Shown: piece after piece, positions 1-8,213 of the stretch
Layout: each line of letters starts with the position of its first letter
Numbering within the stretch: position 1 is the stretch's first letter
Assembly: GCA_964460905.1 (NCBI GenBank)
Contig: CAYWRM010000004.1
Coordinates: forward strand, 1 to 64,000
DNA length: 64,000 nt
Direction: 5' to 3'
Source: GCA-002708315 sp964460905
Lineage (GTDB): Bacteria; Bacteroidota; Bacteroidia; Bacteroidales; F082
Notes under the pieces: generated by a model
Told to the model about the DNA's origin: nothing
The model's input: only the letters and a program-made list of their open reading frames with translations
Databases searched by the model: none
Made by a program: the position numbers and the translations under genes

Positions 1-1718
1 TTGGTTACCAGGCAGGTAAAGATGAAAGCAACAGTAATAAACTCTATATAGAAAATTCTGAAAGCGGTTCCCCTCTTATTTATGGTGAATTTGATAATAA
101 TCTATTGAAGTTCAATGGCAGCTTAGAGCTTGCAAATGGAACATCAGCATCATCTCTTAAATTTTATGAGCCCTCCGGTAGTGGTTCAAACTATACACGT
201 TTTCTATCGCAAGCACAAACTGCCGATGTCACCTACACACTTCCTGCCGCAGATGGAACAGATGGACAAATATTAAATACTAATGGGAGCGGTTCCTTAA
301 GCTGGGCTAATGATGCTACTGGAGCAACGAGCATAAATGGATTATCAGATGGTAAAAGTGATGGTTACAGTGTGTTTTTGGGTTCTAATTCAGGTAACTC
401 AGATGATGGAAGTAATAATAACACCGGTTTAGGTCTTGAAGCACTCTATTCAAATATAAGCGGTGAACATAATACTGCAATTGGTAGATATGCATTGCAT
501 TCAAATACGGCTTCACAAAACGTTGCAATTGGTTCTTCTGCACTGGATCAAAATACTAGCGGACAGCATAACACTGCTGTTGGTCGAACCGCATTGTATT
601 CAAATACTGAAGGATCTCAGAACACTGTGGTAGGAGCAGACGCTGGAAGTAATTGTGGTAGCTCCATTTCAGGAAGTGTATTTCTTGGTTATCAGGCTGG
701 TAAAAATGAAAGCAGTAGCAATAAACTCTATATAGAAAATTCAGAAAGCGGTTCCCCTCTTATTTATGGTGAATTTGATAATGATTTGGTGCGCATTAAT
801 GGGGATTTTGAGGTTACGGGAACTTCAAATATTTCAATAAATAATCTTACAGATGGTAAAAGTGATGCTTACAGTGTGTTTTTGGGTTCTAATTCAGGTA
901 ATTCAGATAATGGAAGTAATAATAACACCGGTTTAGGTATTGAAGCACTCTATTCAAATATAAGCGGTGAACATAATACTGCAATTGGTAGATATGCATT
1001 GCATTCAAATACCGATTCACATAACGTTGCAATTGGTTCTTCTGCACTGGATCAAAATACTAGTGGACATCATAATACCGCTGTTGGTCGATCCGCATTG
1101 TATGTAAATACTGAAGGATCTCAGAACACGGCTATTGGGGCAGATGCAGGCACTTCAGACGGGTATGATAATCTGGGAAATACAGGTGCATTTGGTTATA
1201 ATGTAAAAGTATCGGCAAGTAATTATTTCAGAATTGGAAATACTAGTGTCTCCTTCATAGGTGGGCAGGTTGGCTGGAGTACTTATTCCGATGGACGTTT
1301 TAAAACAAATATTAATGAAAATGTACAAGGTCTGGATTTTATCCTTAAGCTTCGTCCGCTTAGTTTTCACTGGGATATTCAAAAGCTTGATAAGTTTATG
1401 GGAGCAAGCGAAGGCGTTGAAAAAAGTGAAACTATGCGAGAAGCCCGAAAGCAGCAGGAAGCAAAAGTATATACAGGTTTCCTCGCTCAGGAAGTTGAAC
1501 AGGCAGCCGAGGAAATCGGCTTCGATTTCAGCGGTGTGGAAACTCCGCCCAACGATAAAACTCCTTACAGTATACGCTATGCAGAATTTGTGGTTCCTTT
1601 GGTAAAAGCCGTACAGGAACAACAACAAATGATTACCGAACAACTTGAAATGATAAAAACTTTACAAAAACAAAATAAGGAATTAATTGAGAGAATAAAG
1701 AAAATAGAAGAAAAATAA
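1..1718 (+). CDS. Surface/tail-fibre-like protein with YadA-head-type repeats and C-terminal S74 chaperone domain (5' end outside window)
   Basis: The reading frame is open back to the window edge (first full codon at base 3), so the TTG at 105 is only an internal codon and the true start lies upstream. The visible protein is built from repeats of the NTAIGRYAL / NVAIGSSAL type, as in trimeric YadA-like heads. Next comes a segment starting YSDGRFKTNI and containing LDFILKLRPLSFHWD, typical of the intramolecular chaperone of endosialidase (peptidase S74). The protein ends in a Lys/Glu-rich coiled coil. Known S74 domains help trimeric fibres fold and then cleave themselves off. The module with GYQAGK and LYIENSESGSPLIYGEFDN occurs twice. 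Secretion route and ligand cannot be told from this fragment. It could be a cell-surface adhesin or a prophage-derived fibre; no phage genes are nearby. Confidence 0.75.
   Translation, partial: GYQAGKDESNSNKLYIENSESGSPLIYGEFDNNLLKFNGSLELANGTSASSLKFYEPSGSGSNYTRFLSQAQTADVTYTLPAADGTDGQILNTNGSGSLSWANDATGATSINGLSDGKSDGYSVFLGSNSGNSDDGSNNNTGLGLEALYSNISGEHNTAIGRYALHSNTASQNVAIGSSALDQNTSGQHNTAVGRTALYSNTEGSQNTVVGADAGSNCGSSISGSVFLGYQAGKNESSSNKLYIENSESGSPLIYGEFDNDLVRINGDFEVTGTSNISINNLTDGKSDAYSVFLGSNSGNSDNGSNNNTGLGIEALYSNISGEHNTAIGRYALHSNTDSHNVAIGSSALDQNTSGHHNTAVGRSALYVNTEGSQNTAIGADAGTSDGYDNLGNTGAFGYNVKVSASNYFRIGNTSVSFIGGQVGWSTYSDGRFKTNINENVQGLDFILKLRPLSFHWDIQKLDKFMGASEGVEKSETMREARKQQEAKVYTGFLAQEVEQAAEEIGFDFSGVETPPNDKTPYSIRYAEFVVPLVKAVQEQQQMITEQLEMIKTLQKQNKELIERIKKIEEK
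347..1149 (+). repeat. Intragenic direct repeat, two ~300-bp copies 504 bp apart
   Basis: The stretch around 347-645 recurs at about 851-1149 with high nucleotide identity and a constant 504-base offset; AGATGGTAAAAGTGA and AGGATCTCAGAACAC mark matching positions. A second pair sits at 3-100 and 687-784. The identity holds at DNA level, so the repeats can recombine and change the length of the fibre in frame. Confidence 0.8.
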
Positions 1719-2066
1719 CAGAATGAAATATCAATGATCATTATAATCTAATCATTCTAATCTTCAAAGTTTTTCAATGTTACCCCACCCGTAACAATGC
1801 CTGATTTTTCTCAAAATTTCAACAGTTATCTAATTGCCATTGCAGCTAGCTATACAATAATCTGTGGCAAAAAATCTATCCTAAGTTGTTTTTCCATATG
1901 ATTCATCATAAACTAACTATTTATTGCTAATTCAACAAAGTAATTAATTGTACACCTCAGTAATAAAAAATAGTTTAACTTTACCATCAATTTTATTGCT
2001 TATTGTTTAACAGTCTGTATAGCAGAAGTATATGAAACTAAATTGATTTAGTAATAATATTGCACT
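1719..2066. other. Intergenic region, 348 bp
   Basis: AT-rich, with no credible ORF or RNA gene seen. It separates the fibre gene from the LacI-type regulator and probably carries the promoter for the regulator-susCD locus. Confidence 0.5.
1948..1978 (+). promoter_or_regulatory. Possible Bacteroidota-type promoter for the LacI regulator
   Basis: TTG at 1948-1950, then 20 bases, then TAGTTTAA at 1971-1978, which is one base off the TAnnTTTG -7 consensus. It would give a leader of about 80 nt. This is a weak motif match only. Confidence 0.3.
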
Positions 2067-3134
2067 TTGAAGAAAACATCACTCGACGATATTGCCAAAA
2101 GTCTTAACGTGTCAAAAACGCTGGTTTCCTTTGTTTTGAATGGTCAGGGACGCAAAAAGGGTATTAGTTATGATACCATAAAACGAGTTAAGGAAAAGGT
2201 AGAAGAATTAAATTATCGACCCAATCAAGTAGCACGAGGTTTACGACTTGGCAAATCGTATACTATTGGACTTATCGTGACCGATATTTCAAACAAGTTT
2301 TATGCTAAAATTGCCAAGAAAATTGAGGAGGTGGCAAGCCTGCATAATTATAATTTGATTTTTTGCAGCTCTGATGAAAATCCTGAAAAAGAAATTGAAT
2401 TGATAAATATGTTGAAAGAAAGACAAGTTGACGGGCTTATCATTTCAACGACTCAGAAAAATGCTGCAATATTTTCGCAACTCAAGAAGGAAAATTATCC
2501 TTTTGTTTTAATTGACAGGAGGTTAGGTAAGTTATCAAGCAATTTTGTTGGCGTTGATAATTTTACAGGAGCATACGAAGCTACAGAACAGTTGATAAGA
2601 AATGGGCATCAAAAAATTGGGTTGCTCAATATCTCTCCATCATACTTAAGTACCATAAAAGACAGAGAACTTGGTTATCGTAGTGCATTAAGAGATAATG
2701 GAATGAGGGTTAATAATAAATTTATCCGAACTATTAACTTTTCTGAAATACATAAAGAAGTAAGAACGGTATTGCGTGAATTAATACAACCTCCTTTTAA
2801 AATTGATGCTATATTTTCTGTTAATAATAGTATTACTGTAGCTTGTATGGAATATCTCAATGAAATGAATATCCGTATTCCGCAGGATTTGGCAATTGTG
2901 AGTTTTGATGATATTGATTTGTTTCGATTTAGTTATCCCACTATTACAGCGGTTGCTCAGCCTATTGAGGAAATTGGAAAATCAGCAGTTAATATATTAT
3001 TGGATGAGATTAAGGGAACACCACAGAATAATAAGCAGTTAGTATTGCCTGCAACATTAATTACACGAAGGTCGTGCGGTATATTTGCTAAACAAAATGG
3101 AAGTAGTGTATTGAATAAAGAACAATTAAAATAA
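2067..3134 (+). CDS. LacI-family transcriptional regulator
   Basis: Sugar-responsive DNA-binding regulator of 355 residues, the usual LacI length. The N-terminal HTH reads TSLDDIAKSLNVSKTLVSFV, followed by the hinge region LNYRPNQVARGLRLGKS. A periplasmic-binding-protein-like sensor domain then runs to the C-terminus (IGLIVTDISNKFY near its start, VSFDDIDLFRFSYPTITAV near its end). The start is a TTG; no upstream ATG fits the HTH. It ends only 16 bp before the susC gene and reads the same way, so it very likely controls and may be co-transcribed with the SusC/SusD locus. LacI-type control is less common for such loci than hybrid two-component or ECF/anti-sigma control. Ligand unknown. Confidence 0.88.
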   Translation: MKKTSLDDIAKSLNVSKTLVSFVLNGQGRKKGISYDTIKRVKEKVEELNYRPNQVARGLRLGKSYTIGLIVTDISNKFYAKIAKKIEEVASLHNYNLIFCSSDENPEKEIELINMLKERQVDGLIISTTQKNAAIFSQLKKENYPFVLIDRRLGKLSSNFVGVDNFTGAYEATEQLIRNGHQKIGLLNISPSYLSTIKDRELGYRSALRDNGMRVNNKFIRTINFSEIHKEVRTVLRELIQPPFKIDAIFSVNNSITVACMEYLNEMNIRIPQDLAIVSFDDIDLFRFSYPTITAVAQPIEEIGKSAVNILLDEIKGTPQNNKQLVLPATLITRRSCGIFAKQNGSSVLNKEQLK

Positions 3135-3150
3135 TAATATTTCTATTGAT

Positions 3151-6100
3151 ATGAAAAAAATTCTACTAACGCTTACGGTTTTACTCATTATTGTTTCCAA
3201 TATTAATGCGCAAGATCGAACGGTTTCAGGTCGAATAATTTCTGAAGAGGATGCGATGGGTTTACCCGGAGTATCAATTATTATTAAAGGTACGGTTGTA
3301 GGTACTGTAACTAATATTGATGGTGGATTTTCCCTTTCTGGTATTAAAAGTACCGACACTTTATTGATTAGCTTTATGGGTTATGAATCACAAGAAATTG
3401 TAATTGGAAAACAACAAATAATCAATATTTTTATGCGCGTATCAGCCAACGAATTAGGAGAAGTGGTTGTAACAGCTTTAGGTATTAAGCGCCAGCAACG
3501 GGAAATTGGTTACTCAACCCAAAAAATTGATGTTGACATAGTTGTACAATCCAATACTCCTAACGTGCTCGATGCCATAATCGGAAGATCAGCAGGAGTA
3601 TCAGTTATACAAGGTGATGGTGTAGATGGAGGATCAACAAGAATAACTATCAGGGGAAACAACAATCTTACAGGTAATAACCAGCCTTTAATTGTGGTCG
3701 ACAATGTGCCAATGGAAAACACATCAGGGCTTACAAATATTGGAAGGGGTACAGACTGGGGAAATTCCATTGGAGATATTAACCCTATGGATATTGAAGA
3801 CTACACCGTACTAAAAGGAGGTGCTGCATCTGCATTATATGGTTCGAGAGGTGCCAACGGTGTAATTTTAATTACAACCAAAAGAGGAAGGAAAGGAGGA
3901 AAAGGAATTGGTGTTACATATAACTTTACACACAAAATGATACAGCCATACAGATACAGGGAAGTACAAAATACTTATGGTCATGGAGGGCCCATCTCTT
4001 TTACACCACCATCATTTCCCATGAGTGGTGATACTTTATTATATCCCGGAATTTATGGCACAGATAATTTGATACTAAATCAACAGGGTGAAACTTCTTC
4101 TTCCGCAGCAGAATTTGGATACTATGGCTCTGCTGTTTCATGGGGTCCTAAAATGGAAGGACAACAGGTTAGTTGGTGGGATGGAAAAATGAGATCATAT
4201 TCACCTCAGCCTGATAATTATAAGTCTACTTTTCATAATGGATCTACACAAACACATAATATCTCAGCATCAGGTGGTGGTGAACTAGGAACAATGCGTG
4301 TTTCCATAACACGTCAGGATCATAAGGCGATTATTGACAATAGCGATTACGACCGTACAACTATTAACCTTGGTGCTAACCTAAAAATATCTGATAAAGT
4401 AAGAGCCGATCTTTCATTTTCTTATATTAATTATAATCGATTGAATAGTCCCATTTTAGGTGAAGAAGCAAATTCCTTTAGCAAAGGATATCTATATTCG
4501 TGGCCAAGAAGTTACCAAGGGATAGATAAAGAGAACTATGCATATGACGATGGTTCACAAAACCCTCAGGAAGGTTATCCGTTTTTATATGTTAATCCTA
4601 ACTTATGGTGGAATTATTATAACAATAATACTACTAAAAAGAGAGATAAATATCTAGGAGCTCTCACCTTAACTTATGATATAACACCTTGGTTGAATAT
4701 CATCGGCAGGGTTGGAAGGGATTTTACTCTGGAAGAGTCGGAAACTCATAATAAGCCAATTGATGTAATTGGGTTAACAGATGGGTACTATGGTAAAAGT
4801 TTAAACAGAACTTATTCCGATATTTTTGAGGCATTCCTTAACATTGAAAAAGAAAATCTATTTAACTCAAAACTTAATGTGAAATTTATGTTAGGAGCTA
4901 GTCGCTGGAACTATGATTATTATAGAATCAGCGGACATTCCGGAACTTGGTATTATCCCAATATGTACATGTTTGCTAATTTTACAGAAACCACATATTC
5001 TACAGATGAAAACGGTAATACTATTATTGACAAACCAGGTAACTCTGCAAAAAGTATTGTAACAGGAGAAGGAATTAGCAGAGAAAGAAATAACTCGGTA
5101 TTTTCATTTATAAACTTTTCGTACGATAACTACCTTTTTCTTGAATTAACGGGAAGAAATGATTGGTCATCTACATTACCTCCTGGAGACAATTCATATT
5201 TTTATCCTTCAGTTTCGGTTAGTTTCATTGCTTCCGAAGCATTTAATATTGTGGATAAAGCACATTGGTTGAATTTTGTGAAACTGCGCGGGGGTATTGC
5301 TCAAACCGCAACAGATACGGATCCTTATCAGCTTGACTTTTATTATAATACAGGTTTTTTTGGAGGAGAGCAAACATCTTCGTTTCCATCTTCAATTCCG
5401 CCTTTTAACTTAACCCCTCAGCGGGTTAATGCCTATGAAGGAGGTGTTAATTTAGGATTTTTTGAAAACCGAATAGATTTTGACTTTACATATTATCATA
5501 CTTATTCATATTCTCAGATTCTTCCAAGTTTACCTGTTCCTGTTTCCTCAGGCGCTTCAGGAATTACCATAAATGAAGGTGTCCTCACTAATAATGGAAT
5601 TGAAATTGTATTAAATGCGGTACCTATACAAACTAACAATGTATTGTTCAAAACCGGAATTAACTTGTCAAGAAACAGAAATTATGTTGTTAGCCTCGGT
5701 CCAAATGCCGAAATATTTCCATTAGCTGACATATGGGGGTTAAATGGTCCTGCTATGGCTTTAGGCGAGGGTGATGAATATGGTACCATCTACGGTTACG
5801 ATTATGTGTATCATGAAAATGGTCAGCCAATAGTAAACGATGAAGGTACAAAGTATTTGATTACAGATACCAGGGTTCCCATCGGAAATGCTTCTCCTGA
5901 TTTTATTGGTGGCTGGTATACAGAACTTTATTATAAAGGATTTAGATTAGGAACTCTTGTTGACACTAAATGGGGAGGGGATATTTATGCCGGATCTTAT
6001 GTTATTGGTCTTCAAACCGGTCAAAGCCCTGAAACACTAATTGAAAGAGAAGGAGGAGGTTTACCATATACTGATCCTGCTGGCAACACAAGCAACATTG

Positions 6101-6474
6101 GTATTATGCTTGATGGAGTATATGAAGATGGTACTCCAAATGATAAAATTGTGCATTATTATTATAAATATTTACCAAATGCAGGAGGTTGGGGAAAGTT
6201 TATTTCTACTCCTGGTATTGTTGAAAATACATGGGTAAAAATGCGTGAGATATCTTTATCTTATTCATTTCCCCAAAAATTAATGAATAAAACAAAGGTG
6301 TTTCAAAGTCTTAGTATTTCACTTGTTGGAAGGAACTTGTTTTACATTTATACAACATTGCCTGATAAAATTAATCCTGAAGGGATAATGGGATCCGGAA
6401 ATGCACAGGGGTTTGAATGGGCATCAATGCCAAGTTCCAGATCAATAACTTTCGGGTTAAGTGCTTCTTTTTAA
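3151..6474 (+). CDS. SusC/RagA-family TonB-dependent outer-membrane transporter
   Basis: Outer-membrane importer that takes up oligosaccharides or peptides with TonB energy, working under a SusD lid. It has 1107 residues. The signal peptide is MKKILLTLTVLLIIVSNINA. A carboxypeptidase-D regulatory-like domain follows (about 22-95, VSGRIISEEDAMGLPGVSI), then the TonB-box region EVVVTALGIKR. The plug contains SuSC signatures VLDAIIGRSAGVSV, TIRGNNN, PLIVVDNVPM and LKGGAASALYGSRGANGVI. A long beta-barrel ends in aromatic FGLSASF. It is followed 42 bp later by its SusD partner and then by a PNGase F-like enzyme, suggesting the imported ligand is a glycan or glycopeptide released from glycoproteins. 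Substrate assignment is inference. Confidence 0.95.
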   Translation: MKKILLTLTVLLIIVSNINAQDRTVSGRIISEEDAMGLPGVSIIIKGTVVGTVTNIDGGFSLSGIKSTDTLLISFMGYESQEIVIGKQQIINIFMRVSANELGEVVVTALGIKRQQREIGYSTQKIDVDIVVQSNTPNVLDAIIGRSAGVSVIQGDGVDGGSTRITIRGNNNLTGNNQPLIVVDNVPMENTSGLTNIGRGTDWGNSIGDINPMDIEDYTVLKGGAASALYGSRGANGVILITTKRGRKGGKGIGVTYNFTHKMIQPYRYREVQNTYGHGGPISFTPPSFPMSGDTLLYPGIYGTDNLILNQQGETSSSAAEFGYYGSAVSWGPKMEGQQVSWWDGKMRSYSPQPDNYKSTFHNGSTQTHNISASGGGELGTMRVSITRQDHKAIIDNSDYDRTTINLGANLKISDKVRADLSFSYINYNRLNSPILGEEANSFSKGYLYSWPRSYQGIDKENYAYDDGSQNPQEGYPFLYVNPNLWWNYYNNNTTKKRDKYLGALTLTYDITPWLNIIGRVGRDFTLEESETHNKPIDVIGLTDGYYGKSLNRTYSDIFEAFLNIEKENLFNSKLNVKFMLGASRWNYDYYRISGHSGTWYYPNMYMFANFTETTYSTDENGNTIIDKPGNSAKSIVTGEGISRERNNSVFSFINFSYDNYLFLELTGRNDWSSTLPPGDNSYFYPSVSVSFIASEAFNIVDKAHWLNFVKLRGGIAQTATDTDPYQLDFYYNTGFFGGEQTSSFPSSIPPFNLTPQRVNAYEGGVNLGFFENRIDFDFTYYHTYSYSQILPSLPVPVSSGASGITINEGVLTNNGIEIVLNAVPIQTNNVLFKTGINLSRNRNYVVSLGPNAEIFPLADIWGLNGPAMALGEGDEYGTIYGYDYVYHENGQPIVNDEGTKYLITDTRVPIGNASPDFIGGWYTELYYKGFRLGTLVDTKWGGDIYAGSYVIGLQTGQSPETLIEREGGGLPYTDPAGNTSNIGIMLDGVYEDGTPNDKIVHYYYKYLPNAGGWGKFISTPGIVENTWVKMREISLSYSFPQKLMNKTKVFQSLSISLVGRNLFYIYTTLPDKINPEGIMGSGNAQGFEWASMPSSRSITFGLSASF

Positions 6475-6516
6475 TCTCGAAATTATTAATCTGTAATAAT
6501 TAAAAAAACAGTAAAA

Positions 6517-8169
6517 ATGCAGAAATTACATCATATGAAATTATCACTTCGATATACTATTACCACTATAATCTTGATACTATTCCTTGTTTCTTGCACA
6601 AAGGATTTTGATGAAATAAATACTAATCCTTACGGTTTTACTACTGCCAGCGATGGATCGCTATTTAATAGTACAATTCAGTCGTTGATACTAAGCGGAA
6701 ATGAGCAGTTCTACATCAATAATGAGATATTGTATAAACAAACACAGTTAGCAGCTTTAACCAAAGATGCCTGGGGAAACTTTACTCTTGGAACTGAAAG
6801 TATGTGGAGTAATTATTATAGCACACTTCCAGCCATTCGCGAATTGGAAAAGAGGTTTAGTGAAATGCCCTCATCAGGTAAAGTAAACAATATGAGAGCA
6901 ATGGTAAAGGTAGTGCTTGCTTATAAAACATTTAAGCTTACAGATATGTTTGGCGATATACCACTTTTTGATGCAGGCTTTGGTTTTCAGGATTTAGAAT
7001 ACTTACGCCCAAAATTTGATTCCCAGGAATCCATTTATAAATATTTGCTCGAAGAATTAAGATGGTGTGACGAAAATATAGATATAACTGCTATAAATGA
7101 AGAACCTTTTGTTACATTTTCAGCTTTTGATCCTTTATTTCGAGGTGCCGACCAAATGTTAAATTGGCAAAAACTTGCTAATTCATTGAGGATGCGATAT
7201 GCAATGCGAATGAGTGAAAAAGAACCAATACTTGCTGGTGAAATTATTAGGGAGATTGTTGAAAATGACAGACCCGTATTTTTGGGGTATGATTTTATAA
7301 CCTATGTTGGCGAAAGTGCATGTATTTGGCCTGCAGAGATGGGATTTAAAAATACTAGCCTTAATTGGGCTTTTAGAGAACATAACAACCTACGGATGGG
7401 TTCCAATATTTGGCATCAGCTTTCTAATCATGATAGTACTGATGGTAGTGGAATTTTTGATCCTAGGGCATATATCTTTTTTGAAGGGAATAATGTAAAC
7501 CAATGGGTTGCTTATCCACAATATCCTGAAATAAATACACCACCATCGGGGGGTATCCCATATGATTCCCATCGCGACAATTCAGGTGCATTTGCAATAA
7601 AGGGTGAAACATGTATTTATTCTCCATTTGAATATTTTTTAATAAGAGATGAAGATTTTATGCCAATACCCATAATTACAGGTGCTGAAATTCATTTTAT
7701 AATGGCTGAAGCATATTTTCGTGGCATCGGTCTTCCTTATGACCCTTCTCTTGGTGATATTGAATATATGAATGGATTAAATACTTCTGTAGATTGGTGG
7801 ATGAATGTTGCCAGCAACTCAAAATTACCTTTGTCAGGATTAACTTTTCCGGAAATGGTTCCAATACCTCCGAGCTTAGGTCCATCATCGGTATTAAACA
7901 TATTTGGATTGTGGAATGTCACTACAGATGAAGAAAAACTCGAGTTTATTTATACCCAGCGTTGGCTGGATGCATTCAGGCAACCGTGGGAGGCTTATGC
8001 TTTAGTACGCCGAACTGGTATGACCCCAAGAGAAGGGGAGGCTATCAATCATTTCAGAATGCCTTATCCGCCTTCTGAAGTTGAATATAATTCTGCAAAT
8101 TGTGCAGAGGCAATAGCTAATCAAGGTGGAGGTGATACTCCTGACTATAAAATATGGTGGATACCGTAA
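6517..8169 (+). CDS. SusD/RagB-family nutrient-binding outer-membrane lipoprotein
   Basis: Surface lipoprotein that caps the SusC channel and binds its ligand. It has 550 residues. A hydrophobic signal ends in the lipobox LVSC (Cys27 from the first ATG, Cys21 if the internal ATG at 6535 is used), followed by the usual TKDFDEINTNPY. TPR-like helical signatures include AMVKVVLAYKTFKLTDMFGDIPL and the C-terminal EKLEFIYTQRWLDAF, typical of the SusD-like_2 group. It lies directly downstream of SusC. The second ATG gives a more normal signal peptide, so either start is possible. Confidence 0.93.
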   Translation: MQKLHHMKLSLRYTITTIILILFLVSCTKDFDEINTNPYGFTTASDGSLFNSTIQSLILSGNEQFYINNEILYKQTQLAALTKDAWGNFTLGTESMWSNYYSTLPAIRELEKRFSEMPSSGKVNNMRAMVKVVLAYKTFKLTDMFGDIPLFDAGFGFQDLEYLRPKFDSQESIYKYLLEELRWCDENIDITAINEEPFVTFSAFDPLFRGADQMLNWQKLANSLRMRYAMRMSEKEPILAGEIIREIVENDRPVFLGYDFITYVGESACIWPAEMGFKNTSLNWAFREHNNLRMGSNIWHQLSNHDSTDGSGIFDPRAYIFFEGNNVNQWVAYPQYPEINTPPSGGIPYDSHRDNSGAFAIKGETCIYSPFEYFLIRDEDFMPIPIITGAEIHFIMAEAYFRGIGLPYDPSLGDIEYMNGLNTSVDWWMNVASNSKLPLSGLTFPEMVPIPPSLGPSSVLNIFGLWNVTTDEEKLEFIYTQRWLDAFRQPWEAYALVRRTGMTPREGEAINHFRMPYPPSEVEYNSANCAEAIANQGGGDTPDYKIWWIP

Positions 8170-8213
8170 TTGAAAATAATGAATTTTACATTTAATAATT
8201 AAAACTAATTATC

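Noticed and set aside
1155..1643. Long minus-strand ORF under the fibre gene
   Set aside because: Shadow of the S74 coding frame; Phe/Ser-rich translation typical of antisense of Lys/Glu-rich coding DNA.
105..1718. TTG at 105 as start of the fibre protein
   Set aside because: The same frame is open to the window edge and codes for a repeat module also found downstream, so the gene begins outside the window.
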